A DNA stretch of 64,000 nucleotides from Paracoccaceae bacterium (lineage in GTDB: Bacteria > Pseudomonadota > Alphaproteobacteria > Rhodobacterales > Rhodobacteraceae): positions 229,720-293,719 of the forward strand of contig JAIOJF010000025.1 of NCBI GenBank assembly GCA_019911965.1, in the 5' to 3' direction. Positions 34,110 through 43,375 of this stretch are shown here, piece by piece. The position numbers were made by a program, and so were the translations under genes. Below the pieces are notes generated by a model. The model was not told the origin of the DNA. It searched no databases and saw nothing but the letters and a program-made list of their open reading frames with translations. The first letter of the stretch is position 1; every line of letters begins with the position of its first letter.

Positions 34110-35774
34110 GTGCTTCCTGTTGCTTTCCTGATCCATCTTGCCGGGGCCGTCATGCTGTTGTTGTGGGCGGTGCGGATGGTGCGCACCGGCGTCGAGCGCG
34201 CGCATGGCACCCGGCTTCGTGCCGCCCTGCGCGGGGCACGCGACGGCACGGCGCAGATGGCGCTGGTGGGGATGATCCTGGCGGTGGTGCTGCAAAGCTC
34301 GACCGCGGTGGGCATTCTGGCGGCGGGCTTCGTGACCTCGGGCATCCTGACGGTGCCGACCGGCATCGCGGCCCTGTTGGGGGCCGATCTGGGATCGGCG
34401 CTGGTGGTCAAGATCCTGTCGTTCGATCTGTCGGGCTTCATTCCGGTGCTGTTGCTGGTCGGGGCGACGATGTTCCTGAAATTCGATTCCCGCACCATCC
34501 GCCAGACCGGGCGGATCGTGCTGGGCATCGCCTTCGTGCTGTTGTCGCTGCAGATGGTCGGACAGGCGACCGAGCCGCTGCGCGACAGCCGGTTGCTGCC
34601 AGGGCTGGTGGGATATCTGCGCGGCGATCCCCTGACCGCCTTTCTGGTGGCGGCGGTGATTGCCTGGCTGGTGCATTCCTCGGTGGCGACGGTTCTGTTG
34701 TTTGTCACCTTCGCCAGCGGCGGGATGCTGCCGCTGGACGTGGCGGTACCGATGGTGCTGGGGGCCAATCTTGGCGGTGGCATCATCGCCGTCTGGCTGA
34801 CCCGCGACATGGAGCTTGAGGCGCGCCGCATCCCCCTTGGCAACCTGATCTTTCGCGGCTCGGCGGCGCTGCTGATGCTAACGGTGACAGAGATCGTCGA
34901 CCTGCCGATCACGCTTCTGGGCGGCACCGAGCCGGTGCAACTGGTCAACTTCCATCTGGCGTTCAACTTCGTGCTGGTGCTGCTGGCGCTGCCATTCGTG
35001 CGCCCGATGGAGCGGTTGGCGACAATGCTGCTGCCCGATCCGCCCGCCGAGGCCGACCACGACGACCTGGTGCCGATCGTCAGCACGCTGGATCGCAGCG
35101 CGGTCGGCAATCCCGCACTTGCACTGGCCAGTGCGAAGCGTGAATTGCTGCGCATGGGCGAGACCGTGGCGGCGATGTACCGCCCGGTGATGGAGTTGAT
35201 GGATGGCGGCAATGCGGCGAAGATCGCGCAGATCCGGGCGCTGGGCGAACAGGTCAACCGCAAGCATACCGAGATCAAGCTGTTCATCGCCGAACTGAAC
35301 CGTGGCGAGTTGACCGAGCGCGAGGAACGCCTTGGCGCCGAGTTGACGGATTTCTCGATCAATCTGGGACATATCGGCGATGAGATCGCGCGCAACCTGC
35401 TGACGCTGGCGCAGACCCGCGCGCAACAGGGCTTTCGGTTTTCGCCTGCTGGCTGGTCGGAATTGTGCAACCTGCATGCCAGGGTCGAGGCGAACATGCA
35501 GATGGCGATGAACGTGCTGATTTCCGGCGATGTCGATTCTGCGCGGCAATTGGTCAAGGAAAAGGAAACCATGCGCAAGCTGGCCCGCGACAGCCACGAC
35601 AGCCACCTGGAACGGCTGCGCAACAGCGATTCCTCCAGTATCGACACCTCCGATATCCACCTGGAAACCGTGCGGGCGCTGAAAGAGATAAACTCGCTGC
35701 TGGTCACCGTGGCCTATCCGATCCTGACCGAATCCGGGCATCTGCTGGACAGCCGGCTGGCAAAGCCAACCTGA
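34110..35774 (+). CDS. Na/Pi cotransporter family protein with C-terminal PhoU domain (probable phosphate exporter)
   Basis: The 554-residue protein has the two Na/Pi-cotransporter repeats: LQSSTAVGILAAGFVTSGIL with GADLGSALVVKILS, and the degenerate second copy HSSVATVLLFVTFASGG with GANLGGGIIAVWL. Eight or nine membrane segments end near residue 325. A PhoU-like coiled region follows (about 330-540). Family members such as E. coli YjbB export phosphate. GTG 34110 is chosen because AAGGA sits 6 nt upstream and the hydrophobic helix begins there; ATG 34059 is the alternative. It is the first gene of the phosphonate operon, so export of surplus phosphate released from AEP is the likely role. 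Confidence 0.85.
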   Translation: MLPVAFLIHLAGAVMLLLWAVRMVRTGVERAHGTRLRAALRGARDGTAQMALVGMILAVVLQSSTAVGILAAGFVTSGILTVPTGIAALLGADLGSALVVKILSFDLSGFIPVLLLVGATMFLKFDSRTIRQTGRIVLGIAFVLLSLQMVGQATEPLRDSRLLPGLVGYLRGDPLTAFLVAAVIAWLVHSSVATVLLFVTFASGGMLPLDVAVPMVLGANLGGGIIAVWLTRDMELEARRIPLGNLIFRGSAALLMLTVTEIVDLPITLLGGTEPVQLVNFHLAFNFVLVLLALPFVRPMERLATMLLPDPPAEADHDDLVPIVSTLDRSAVGNPALALASAKRELLRMGETVAAMYRPVMELMDGGNAAKIAQIRALGEQVNRKHTEIKLFIAELNRGELTEREERLGAELTDFSINLGHIGDEIARNLLTLAQTRAQQGFRFSPAGWSELCNLHARVEANMQMAMNVLISGDVDSARQLVKEKETMRKLARDSHDSHLERLRNSDSSSIDTSDIHLETVRALKEINSLLVTVAYPILTESGHLLDSRLAKPT

Positions 35775-35775
35775 C

Positions 35776-35794
35776 GCATCGCCTCAAACGATGC
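35776..35794 (+). promoter_or_regulatory. Hairpin after nptA; internal promoter region of phnW
   Basis: GCATCG (35776-35781) pairs with CGATGC (35789-35794) just after the transporter stop codon. Downstream, TTGGAT (35795-35800) and TACATA (35817-35822), spaced 16 bases apart, could form a promoter for phnW. Together they suggest partial termination plus an internal start in this 104-base gap. Confidence 0.4.
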
Positions 35795-35878
35795 TTGGAT
35801 ACAAAATAACGATTTTACATATATGAAATGGCATGGAAGAAGCGATCCGTATCGCCAATCCATAACGAGGCCGCGCCG

Positions 35879-37069
35879 ATGTCTTCGCTTCCCAACGATG
35901 CCTTCCCCAATCCCGCAAAGGGCGAACCTTTCCTGCTGACCCCGGGCCCGCTGACCACAGCCTTTTCGGTGAAAGAGGCGATGCTGCGCGACTGGGGTTC
36001 GTGGGACGGCGATTTCCGCGCCATGACCAGGAGCCTGTGCGATCAACTGGTGGCGCTGGCGGGCGATAGGAACGGCGAATTTGTCTGCGTGCCGATGCAG
36101 GGATCGGGCAGTTACTGTGTCGAGGCGATGCTGGGCACTTTCGTGCCGCGTGACGGCAAGGTGCTGGTGCTGGCCAACGGGGCCTATGGCCTCAGGGCGG
36201 CGGAAACCATGCGCTACCTTGGCCGCGCCTATACGCTGATCGACAAGGGCGATTACATGCCGCCGCGCGGCGATGAAGTGGCCGCCGCGCTGGCAGCCGA
36301 CCCCGCGATCACCCATGTCATCGCCATTCATTGCGAAACCTCGTCAGGCATCCTGAACCCGGTGGCGGAGATTTCCGAAGCCACCTATGCCGCCGGGCGC
36401 AAGCTGCTGGTGGACAGCATGTCGGCCTTCGGGGCGATTGATCTGGATGTGAACCATATCCGCTTCGAGGCGATGGTGTCGTCGGCCAACAAATGCATCG
36501 AGGGCGTGCCGGGCTTTGGCTTCGTGATCGCCCGCAAGTCGGAACTTGAGGCCGCAAAGGGCAATTGCCATTCGCTCAGCCTCGATATTCATGCGCAATG
36601 GGCCAATCTGGTGAAAAGCGGGCAGTGGCGCTACACCCCGCCCACCCATGTCGTCGCGGCGTTCCTTGAGGCGTTGCGCCTGCACGAAGCCGAAGGCGGC
36701 GTAGCCGGGCGTGGTGCGCGCTATACCGCCAACCGCGACGTGATGGTGGCGGGGATGCGCGAACTTGGCTTTGAAACCCTGCTGAAGGATCGCTGGTTGT
36801 CGCCGATCATCGTCACCTTCTTCTGCCCGGCGGATCCGAATTTCGTGTTCGCCGAGTTTTACGAACGCATGAAGGCCAAGGGCTTCATCATCTATCCCGG
36901 CAAACTGACCGTGGTGGACAGCTTCCGCATCGGCTGCATTGGCCGCATGGATGCCGCGATCATGGCCCGCGTGGTGCAGGCCGCGAAAGAGGCCCTTGCC
37001 GAAATGAATGTCGCCTCGGCGGCACCGCCACCGGCAGCGATTGCCGAACGCGCCAAGCTCGCGGCCTGA
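35879..37069 (+). CDS. phnW: 2-aminoethylphosphonate--pyruvate transaminase
   Basis: The 396-residue class V PLP aminotransferase matches PhnW: LLTPGPLTTAFSVKEAM at the N-terminus, GSGSYCVEAMLGTFV, ETSSGILNPV, and the PLP lysine Lys205 in SSANKCIEGVPGFGFVIARK. The C-terminal phosphonate-contact Arg is in VVDSFRIGCIGRM. It converts AEP and pyruvate to phosphonoacetaldehyde and alanine, the entry step of this locus. ATG 35879 is preferred over an upstream in-frame ATG at 35828. It is followed by phnA and phnY; no phnX (phosphonatase) is present. Confidence 0.93.
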   Translation: MSSLPNDAFPNPAKGEPFLLTPGPLTTAFSVKEAMLRDWGSWDGDFRAMTRSLCDQLVALAGDRNGEFVCVPMQGSGSYCVEAMLGTFVPRDGKVLVLANGAYGLRAAETMRYLGRAYTLIDKGDYMPPRGDEVAAALAADPAITHVIAIHCETSSGILNPVAEISEATYAAGRKLLVDSMSAFGAIDLDVNHIRFEAMVSSANKCIEGVPGFGFVIARKSELEAAKGNCHSLSLDIHAQWANLVKSGQWRYTPPTHVVAAFLEALRLHEAEGGVAGRGARYTANRDVMVAGMRELGFETLLKDRWLSPIIVTFFCPADPNFVFAEFYERMKAKGFIIYPGKLTVVDSFRIGCIGRMDAAIMARVVQAAKEALAEMNVASAAPPPAAIAERAKLAA

Positions 37070-37104
37070 GCCGCAACGCAGAACAGATCAATAAAGGACT
37101 GACA

Positions 37105-38355
37105 ATGACCGATAAACCCCGCGCCGCCATCCAAGCGAACGACCGCAGCTATCCCTGGCCGAAGGTGCCCGCCATCGCTATCTGTCTTGATGGCTGCGAG
37201 CCGGAATACCTGACCCAGGCGATTGCCAAGGGGCTGATGCCGGAGCTGAAGCGCATCCGCGAAACCGGCACCGACCGGCTGGCGCATTCGGTGATCCCGT
37301 CCTTCACCAACCCCAATAACCTGTCGATTGCCACGGGCCGCCCGCCCTCGGTCCACGGTATCTGCGGCAATTACCTGTACGAGCCGGAAACCGGCGAAGA
37401 GGTGATGATGAACGACGTGCGCTTCCTTCGTGCGCCGACCGTGTTTTTCAAATTCTACGAGGCCGGTGCGCGGGTGGCCATTGTCACCGCCAAGGACAAG
37501 CTGCGGGCCTTGCTGGGCGCGGAACTGCGGTTTGACGAAGATCGCGCGCGGTGCTTTTCGGCGGAACGCTCGGACACATCGACAAGGGCCGAACACGGGG
37601 TCGATGCGGCCAGCACGTGGCTCGGCATGGCGCAGCCGGATGTCTATTCCGCCGGGCTGTCGGAATTTGTCTTTGCCGCCGGGGTCAAGCTGCTGGCGGA
37701 CTGGAAGCCCGACCTGATGTACCTGACCACCACCGATTACGTGCAGCACAAATACGCCCCGCACCAGCCCGAAGCGCAGGCCTTCTACGCCATGTTCGAC
37801 GGCTATCTCGGCCAGCTTGACGCGATGGGCGCGGCGATTGTCGTCACCGCCGATCACGGCATGAAGCCCAAGCACGATGCCAAGGGCGATCCGAACGTGA
37901 TCTATGTGCAGGACCTGCTGGATGATTGGCTGGGCAAGGCGGCGGCGCGGGTGATCCTGCCGATCACCGATCCTTACGTCGTGCATCACGGGGCCTTGGG
38001 CGGCTTCGGCACGGCCTATCTGCCGAAAGGTGCCGACAAGGCGGATATCATCGCCCGGCTGGCGGCACGGCCCGAATTGCTGGAAGTGATCGACCGCGCC
38101 GAAGCGGTGAAGCGGTACGACCTGCCGGCGGACCGGATCGGCGATATCGTGATGATCTCGACCGAGAACATGACCATCGGCACCTCGGAGCATCGCCACG
38201 ATCTGGCGGCGCTGAACGAACCCCTTCGCAGCCACGGCGGGCTGACCGAACAGGAGGTGCCGTTCATCGTCAACCGCAAGCTGGACCTGCCCGCCGCGCC
38301 GGTTTTGCGCAATTTCGATGCGCTGTTCTACGCCACCACCGCTGCGTCTGCCTAA
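37105..38355 (+). CDS. phnA: Phosphonoacetate hydrolase
   Basis: The 416-residue alkaline-phosphatase-superfamily enzyme matches PhnA of Sinorhizobium meliloti. The metal-site residues are all in place: Asp29 (LDGCEP), nucleophile Thr68 (PSFTNPN), Asp211 and His215 (TTDYVQHKY), Asp250-His251 ([10 protein letters not shown]) and His377 (RSHGGLTEQ). The enzyme cleaves phosphonoacetate to acetate and phosphate using two zinc ions. It starts 35 nt after phnW with an AAAGGA site. Together with phnW and phnY it forms the route that ends in acetate rather than acetaldehyde. Acetate could enter the ethylmalonyl-CoA pathway indicated by mch. Confidence 0.94.
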   Translation: MTDKPRAAIQANDRSYPWPKVPAIAICLDGCEPEYLTQAIAKGLMPELKRIRETGTDRLAHSVIPSFTNPNNLSIATGRPPSVHGICGNYLYEPETGEEVMMNDVRFLRAPTVFFKFYEAGARVAIVTAKDKLRALLGAELRFDEDRARCFSAERSDTSTRAEHGVDAASTWLGMAQPDVYSAGLSEFVFAAGVKLLADWKPDLMYLTTTDYVQHKYAPHQPEAQAFYAMFDGYLGQLDAMGAAIVVTADHGMKPKHDAKGDPNVIYVQDLLDDWLGKAAARVILPITDPYVVHHGALGGFGTAYLPKGADKADIIARLAARPELLEVIDRAEAVKRYDLPADRIGDIVMISTENMTIGTSEHRHDLAALNEPLRSHGGLTEQEVPFIVNRKLDLPAAPVLRNFDALFYATTAASA

Positions 38356-38365
38356 GGGGAACCTG

Positions 38366-39829
38366 ATGTCTGATCCACGCAGCCGCAAATTCTCGCCCAG
38401 ACACGAGGCCATGCGCATCGGCGGTGAAAAGGTCTTCACCGACGAGGTGGTCGAGGTGCGGTATCCCTTCACCAACGAGGTGATCGGCACCGTTCCCGCA
38501 GGCAAGGCCGAACATGCCGCAAGGGCGTTCGAGATCGCGGCAGCCTACAAGCCGAAACTCAGCCGATACGAGCGCCAGCAAATCCTGTTCCGCGCGGGCG
38601 AGTTGATCCGCGAGCGGCGCGAGGAACTGGCCTATTGGCTGGTGCTGGAACTGGGCATCTGCTGGCAGCATGCTTTGTATGAAACCGGCCGCGCCTATGA
38701 CGTGTTCTCGCTGGCCGGGCAGATGGCGATCCTGGATGACGGGCAGATTTTCTCGTGCGATCTGACCCCGCAAGGCAAGGAGCGCAAGATCTTCACCCTG
38801 CGCGAACCGGTTCGGGCGATCTCGGCGATCACGCCGTTCAACCATCCCCTGAACATGGTCAGTCACAAGATCGCACCGGCCATTGCCACCAATAATTGCG
38901 TGGTCTGCAAGCCGACCGAACTGACACCGCTGACGGCAATCGCGCTGGCCGATATCCTGTACGAGGCCGGTCTGCCGCACCAGATGTTCCAGATCGTCAC
39001 CGGCTGGCCGAAGGATATCGGCGACGAGATGATCACCAACCCCAATATCGACATCATCACCTTCACCGGCGGCGTGCCGGTGGGCAAGTTGATCGCCTCC
39101 AAGGCCGGGTACAAGCGGATGGCGCTGGAACTGGGCGGCAATGATCCCCTTATCATCTGCAATGACCTCGGCGACGCCGATCTGGACCGCGCCGCGACCA
39201 TCGCGGTGGCCGGGGCGACGGGCAATTCCGGGCAGCGCTGCACCGCGGTGAAGCGCATTCTGGTGCAGGAATCCGTGGCGGACCGGTTCGTGCCGATGGT
39301 GCTGGAAAAGGCCAAAAAGCTGCGCTTCGGCGATCCGATGGACCCCGAAACCCAGCTTGGCTGCGTGGTGCATGCCGAAGCCGCCGAAGTGTTCGAGCGC
39401 CGGGTGCTGGATGCCGAAAAGAAGGGTGCGAAAATCCTGTACCATCCGGGCCGCAAGGGTGCCTTGCTGCCACCCATCGTGGTCGATCATGTTCCGCATG
39501 GCAGCGAATTGGTGATGGAGGAAACCTTTGGCCCCATCGTGCCGATCGTGCGGGTGCCGGATGACGATGCCGCCGTGATGGCGATTTCCAATTCGACCCA
39601 GTTCGGCCTGTCCTCGGGCGTCTGTACCAACGATCTGAACCGGGCGATATCTTACGTGAACGGTCTGGATGTCGGCACGGTGAATATCTGGGAACAGCCC
39701 GGCTACCGGATCGAAATGTCGCCCTTCGGCGGCATCAAGGACAGCGGCAATGCGGTGAAGGAGGGCGTGCTGGAGGCGATGAAGTTCTTCACCAACGTCA
39801 AGACCTACTCGTTGCCCTGGCCGCGCTAG
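38366..39829 (+). CDS. phnY: Phosphonoacetaldehyde dehydrogenase
   Basis: The 487-residue aldehyde dehydrogenase has catalytic Cys292 in [11 protein letters not shown], general base Glu255 in MALELGGND, and the cofactor motif [16 protein letters not shown]. The substrate segment differs from general ALDHs ([15 protein letters not shown] at the N-terminus, [25 protein letters not shown] at the C-terminus), as in PhnY. It oxidises phosphonoacetaldehyde to phosphonoacetate with NAD. ATG 38366 is supported by an upstream AGGGGA site and the 10-nt gap from phnA. Confidence 0.93.
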   Translation: MSDPRSRKFSPRHEAMRIGGEKVFTDEVVEVRYPFTNEVIGTVPAGKAEHAARAFEIAAAYKPKLSRYERQQILFRAGELIRERREELAYWLVLELGICWQHALYETGRAYDVFSLAGQMAILDDGQIFSCDLTPQGKERKIFTLREPVRAISAITPFNHPLNMVSHKIAPAIATNNCVVCKPTELTPLTAIALADILYEAGLPHQMFQIVTGWPKDIGDEMITNPNIDIITFTGGVPVGKLIASKAGYKRMALELGGNDPLIICNDLGDADLDRAATIAVAGATGNSGQRCTAVKRILVQESVADRFVPMVLEKAKKLRFGDPMDPETQLGCVVHAEAAEVFERRVLDAEKKGAKILYHPGRKGALLPPIVVDHVPHGSELVMEETFGPIVPIVRVPDDDAAVMAISNSTQFGLSSGVCTNDLNRAISYVNGLDVGTVNIWEQPGYRIEMSPFGGIKDSGNAVKEGVLEAMKFFTNVKTYSLPWPR

Positions 39830-39849
39830 GGGATTGTCCGGGGGGGCGC

Positions 39850-41199
39850 ATGAAGATCACGCATACCGAAGGCGAATCGAATACATCAGACGCCCGCCGC
39901 GCCTGGTCTGCCGGGCAGATGGACAATGCCACGCGCGATCTGTTGTCGCGCGATGCCGATGCCTTCCTGCATCAATCCCTGTCCAGCCCCTGCGTGTCCA
40001 CCATCGCCAAGGCCGAAGGCATCTGGATCGAGGATGTCGCCGGGCGGCGCTACATGGATTTTCACGGCAATTCGGTGCATCACATCGGTTACGGCCATCC
40101 CCGCCTGATTGCCGCGATCAAGGACCAGCTTGATGCGCTGCCCTTCGCGCCGCGCCGCTTCACCAATGAACCCGCCGTACAACTGGCGGAAAAGCTGGGG
40201 CAAATCGCGCCCGGTGATCTGAGCAAGGTTCTGTTCACCACCGGCGGGTCGGACGCCAACGAGGTGGCGCTGAAGATCGCGCGCGCCGCCACGGGGCGGT
40301 TCAAGACGATCAGCTTCTGGGACGCCTTCCACGGTGCCGGGTTCGGTGCGGCCAGTGTCGGCGGCGAGGCGACGTTCCGCAGCCATATTGCTGGGCCGCT
40401 GCTGCCGGGGGCCGAGCATGTGGCACCCTTCAACTGCTATCGCTGCCCGTATAACCATGCCGGCCCGGACACATGCGGGCTGGCCTGCGCCGGCATGATC
40501 GACTTCGTGCTGGGGCGCGAAACCGATGTGGCTGCGGTGATTGCCGAGCCGATGCGGGCAACGCCGGTGGTGCCGCCGCCGGGCTTCTGGAAGGCGGTCC
40601 GCGCCGCCTGTGACCGCCACAATGCCTTGCTTATCCTCGATGAAATCCCCACCGGCCTTGGCAAGACCGGGCGGATGTTCGCGTTCGATCATGACGAGGT
40701 GATCCCCGATATCGTGACGCTGGGCAAGGCGTTGGGCGGTGGCGTGCTGCCGATTGCGGCGGTGATCGCGCGCGCGGATCTTGATGTCTGCGGCGATTTC
40801 GCCATTGGCCATTACACCCACGAGAAAAACCCGGTGACCGCCCGCGCCGCGCTGACCACCCTGCAGATCATCGAGGATGAGGGCCTGGTCGAGCGCAGCG
40901 CCACGCTCGGGGCACATGCGATGGCCCGCCTGCAGGCCTTCGCGCCGCGCAGCCCATATATTGGCGATGTGCGCGGGCGGGGCCTGATGTTCGGGGTGGA
41001 AATCGTCGGGGATCGCGCCAGCCGCGAGCCTGCCCCGGACCGGGCCGAACGTATCTATTACCGCTGCCTTGAGGCGGGCCTGTCGTTCAAGATCAGCGCC
41101 GGTTGCGTGCTGACCCTGTCGCCGCCCCTGACCATCTCGCGCGACGATCTGGATCGCGCCCTTGCCATCGTGGAAACCGCCATTCTGGCCGAGGCATGA
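39850..41199 (+). CDS. pbfA: (R)-1-hydroxy-2-aminoethylphosphonate ammonia-lyase
   Basis: The 449-residue PLP protein has the class III aminotransferase fold, with PLP Lys293 in VTLGKALGGGVLP and the Asp in LILDEIPTGLGKTG. A Cys-rich stretch FNCYRCPYNHAGPDTCGLACAGM (residues about 195-215) resembles the PbfA group. PbfA is not a transaminase; it eliminates ammonia from hydroxylated AEP to give phosphonoacetaldehyde, which PhnY then oxidises. The position after phnWAY in the same operon is diagnostic. It is annotated in many genomes only as aspartate aminotransferase family protein. Its stop overlaps the transporter start (ATGA). Confidence 0.85.
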   Translation: MKITHTEGESNTSDARRAWSAGQMDNATRDLLSRDADAFLHQSLSSPCVSTIAKAEGIWIEDVAGRRYMDFHGNSVHHIGYGHPRLIAAIKDQLDALPFAPRRFTNEPAVQLAEKLGQIAPGDLSKVLFTTGGSDANEVALKIARAATGRFKTISFWDAFHGAGFGAASVGGEATFRSHIAGPLLPGAEHVAPFNCYRCPYNHAGPDTCGLACAGMIDFVLGRETDVAAVIAEPMRATPVVPPPGFWKAVRAACDRHNALLILDEIPTGLGKTGRMFAFDHDEVIPDIVTLGKALGGGVLPIAAVIARADLDVCGDFAIGHYTHEKNPVTARAALTTLQIIEDEGLVERSATLGAHAMARLQAFAPRSPYIGDVRGRGLMFGVEIVGDRASREPAPDRAERIYYRCLEAGLSFKISAGCVLTLSPPLTISRDDLDRALAIVETAILAEA

Positions 41200-42032
41200 G
41201 CGCCTTCGCCCTTGGTATCGTGCTGTTCTCGGCATTTCTGCATGCCGGCTGGAATGCGATGCTGAAGGCGGTGGATGACCGCGCCGGGGTGCTGGGGGCG
41301 GTGTCGCTGGCGCATGCCCTGGCGGGGGTGGTGCTGATTGCCATATCGCCAATGCCCGCAATGGCAAGCTGGCCGTCGATCATCGTCTCGACGCTGGTGC
41401 ATTACGGCTACTACCTCTTGTTGTTTCGCGCCTATCGCCACGGCGATCTCAGTCAGGTTTACCCCATCTCGCGCGGGCTGGCACCGGCCTTCGTTGCGCT
41501 GGGGGCTTATGTGCTGATCGGCGAGGCGCTGGCACCGATGGCGGTGGCGGGGCTGGTGGCGATCACGGGCGGAATCAGCCTGCTGGCGTTGCAGCGCGGA
41601 GCAGCCTCGGCCTCGGGGTCTGCGCTGGGACTTGCGGTGTTGCTGGGCCTGTGCATCGGCACCTATTCCACGGCGGATGGCATCGGCATACGGATGTCGG
41701 GAACCGCCACCGGCTATATGGGCTGGCTGTTCTTGTGCGAGGCCCCGGTGCCGCTGGCGATTGCGCTGAACCGCCGCCGCAACCGGGGCCGGTTCGCGCC
41801 GCGCACGCTGATCCTGGGGATGCTGGGAGGTGCGGCGGCGGTGACCGCCTATGCGCTGGTTCTGTACGTGAAAACCATCGCGCCGCTTGGTGCCGTGTCG
41901 GCGGTGCGCGAATCCAGCGTCATCATCGCCGCGCTGATCGGGGTGTTCGTGTTCCGCGAACGGCCCTGGCAGGGGCGTATTCTGGCGGCGCTGGTGGTGA
42001 CCGGCGGAGTTCTGGCGCTTTCGTTCGCGTAA
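41196..42032 (+). CDS. EamA/DMT-family transporter
   Basis: The 278-residue protein has ten predicted transmembrane helices in two EamA repeats (for example LGIVLFSAFLHAGWNAMLKA, LAPAFVALGAYVLIGEAL, SAVRESSVIIAALIGVFVFRERP). Drug/metabolite transporters commonly export amino acids or amines. Its ATG overlaps the pbfA stop codon (ATGA), which indicates coupled translation with the phosphonate pathway. It could export an intermediate or alanine, or import hydroxylated AEP; the sequence does not decide this. The later ABC genes have their own promoter region. Confidence 0.85.
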   Translation: MSAFALGIVLFSAFLHAGWNAMLKAVDDRAGVLGAVSLAHALAGVVLIAISPMPAMASWPSIIVSTLVHYGYYLLLFRAYRHGDLSQVYPISRGLAPAFVALGAYVLIGEALAPMAVAGLVAITGGISLLALQRGAASASGSALGLAVLLGLCIGTYSTADGIGIRMSGTATGYMGWLFLCEAPVPLAIALNRRRNRGRFAPRTLILGMLGGAAAVTAYALVLYVKTIAPLGAVSAVRESSVIIAALIGVFVFRERPWQGRILAALVVTGGVLALSFA

Positions 42033-42065
42033 TAGCGGCATTTTGTTGCTGAAATCTATGCAGCC

Positions 42066-42089
42066 ATAAGATAAATAGATTGTACTTAT
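42066..42089. promoter_or_regulatory. Candidate operator ATAAGATAAA...CTTAT upstream of aepX
   Basis: ATAAG (42066-42070) begins ATAAGATAAA and is followed after 14 bases by CTTAT (42085-42089). The same 10-mer and inverted half-site occur upstream of the flavoprotein gene at 30682, and the shorter CATAAG-N5-CTTATG dyad lies upstream of mttB. The site lies in the 223-base spacer before aepX, which has no gene. Confidence 0.45.
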
Positions 42090-42255
42090 TCATGAAACGC
42101 CCGCAAAATTTTCCTTGGTGAAGGTTTCCCCGATGTGTCACTTTGCTGCTGCAAGACATTCGCAAAAGGAACCTGCCAAACCACGGGGGAACCGCCGGGG
42201 AAAACCGGACCGAATGAATCCGACATGAATCTTCCAACCCAACAGGGGAATGACT

Positions 42256-43284
42256 ATGACCATGAAGAAAACTCCCATTCTGCGCCTGACCGTCGCGGCC
42301 TCGGCATTGTTCGCGACTGCCGCGTTCGCCGAGACCGAACTGACAGTCTACACCGCGATCGAGGCCGAAGACCTTGCCCGCTACGCCGCCACCTTCAACG
42401 AGGATCACCCCGACATCAAGATCAACTGGGTGCGTGATTCGACCGGTGTTGTCACCGCCAAGCTGCTGGCGGAAAAGAACAATCCGCAAGCCGATGTGGT
42501 CTGGGGCCTGGCCGCGACCTCGCTTCTGGTGCTGAAAACCGAAGATATGCTGATGCCCTATGCCCCGGCCGGGCTGGACAAGCTGTCCGCCAATTTCCGC
42601 GACAGCGACAACCCGCCGTCCTGGGTTGGCATGGACGCCTGGGTTGCGGCCGTTTGCTACAACACGGTTGAAGGCGGCAAGCTGGGCCTGACCGCGCCGA
42701 CAAGCTGGATGGACCTGACCAAGCCGGAATATGCCGGCCATGTGGTGATGCCGAACCCGGCCTCGTCGGGCACCGGCTTCCTGGACGTGTCGTCCTGGCT
42801 GCAGATCTTCGGTGAAGAAAAGGGCTGGGAATACATGGACGCCCTGCACCAGAATATCGCCGCCTACACGCATTCCGGCTCCAAGCCCTGCAAGATGGCC
42901 GCTGCGGGTGAAACCGTGATCGGCGTCTCGTTCGCCTTCCGTGGTGCGAAGTCGAAAGCCGCCGGCGCGCCGATCGAGATCATCATCCCGACCGAAGGCG
43001 TTGGCTGGGACATGGAAGCCATCGGCATCGTGGCCGGTACTGCCAAGGAAGAAGCTGCGAAAACGCTGGTTGACTGGACCATCACTCCCAAGGCGATGGA
43101 AATGTACAATGTCGGCTATGCCGTGGTCGGCATTCCGGGTATCGCCAAGCCGGTCGAGCACTTCCCCGAAGGCATCACCGACGCGATGATCGACAACGAT
43201 TTCGAATGGGCCGCGAACAACCGTGACCGGCTGCTGAGCGAATGGTCCAAGCGGTACGACACCAAGTCGGAACCCAAGGGCTGA
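42256..43284 (+). CDS. aepX: AEP ABC transporter substrate-binding protein
   Basis: The 342-residue protein has a cleavable signal peptide (KKTPILRLTVAASALFATAAFA, cleavage before ETELTVYTAIE) and an iron-binding-protein-like type II periplasmic fold, the class used by AepX, the high-affinity AEP binder described in Stappia and other marine bacteria. Ligand-binding segments such as LGLAATSLLVL-like and PNPASSGTGFLDVSSW are visible. Of three close ATGs (42250, 42256, 42262), 42256 has AGGGGA at 6-nt spacing. It is the first gene of the aepXVW transporter. Confidence 0.9.
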   Translation: MTMKKTPILRLTVAASALFATAAFAETELTVYTAIEAEDLARYAATFNEDHPDIKINWVRDSTGVVTAKLLAEKNNPQADVVWGLAATSLLVLKTEDMLMPYAPAGLDKLSANFRDSDNPPSWVGMDAWVAAVCYNTVEGGKLGLTAPTSWMDLTKPEYAGHVVMPNPASSGTGFLDVSSWLQIFGEEKGWEYMDALHQNIAAYTHSGSKPCKMAAAGETVIGVSFAFRGAKSKAAGAPIEIIIPTEGVGWDMEAIGIVAGTAKEEAAKTLVDWTITPKAMEMYNVGYAVVGIPGIAKPVEHFPEGITDAMIDNDFEWAANNRDRLLSEWSKRYDTKSEPKG

Positions 43285-43308
43285 TCTGTTGATCTCAGTC
43301 TGAAACCA

Positions 43309-43335
43309 GGGGGCGCTGCGCGTTGTGGCGCCCCC
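43309..43335 (+). terminator. Intercistronic hairpin after aepX
   Basis: GGGGGCGC (43309-43316) pairs perfectly with GCGCCCCC (43328-43335), 24 bases after the aepX stop and 40 before aepV. Such hairpins after binding-protein genes often stabilise the upstream message or end part of the transcripts, giving more binding protein than permease. There is no T-tract. Confidence 0.5.
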
Positions 43336-43375
43336 GACCGTTCAACCACCCAATATCCGAACCGGAAAGCCAGCC

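Noticed and set aside
39850-41199. Ordinary aspartate or acetylornithine aminotransferase
   Set aside because: Phosphonate operon context and the Cys-rich segment favour PbfA.
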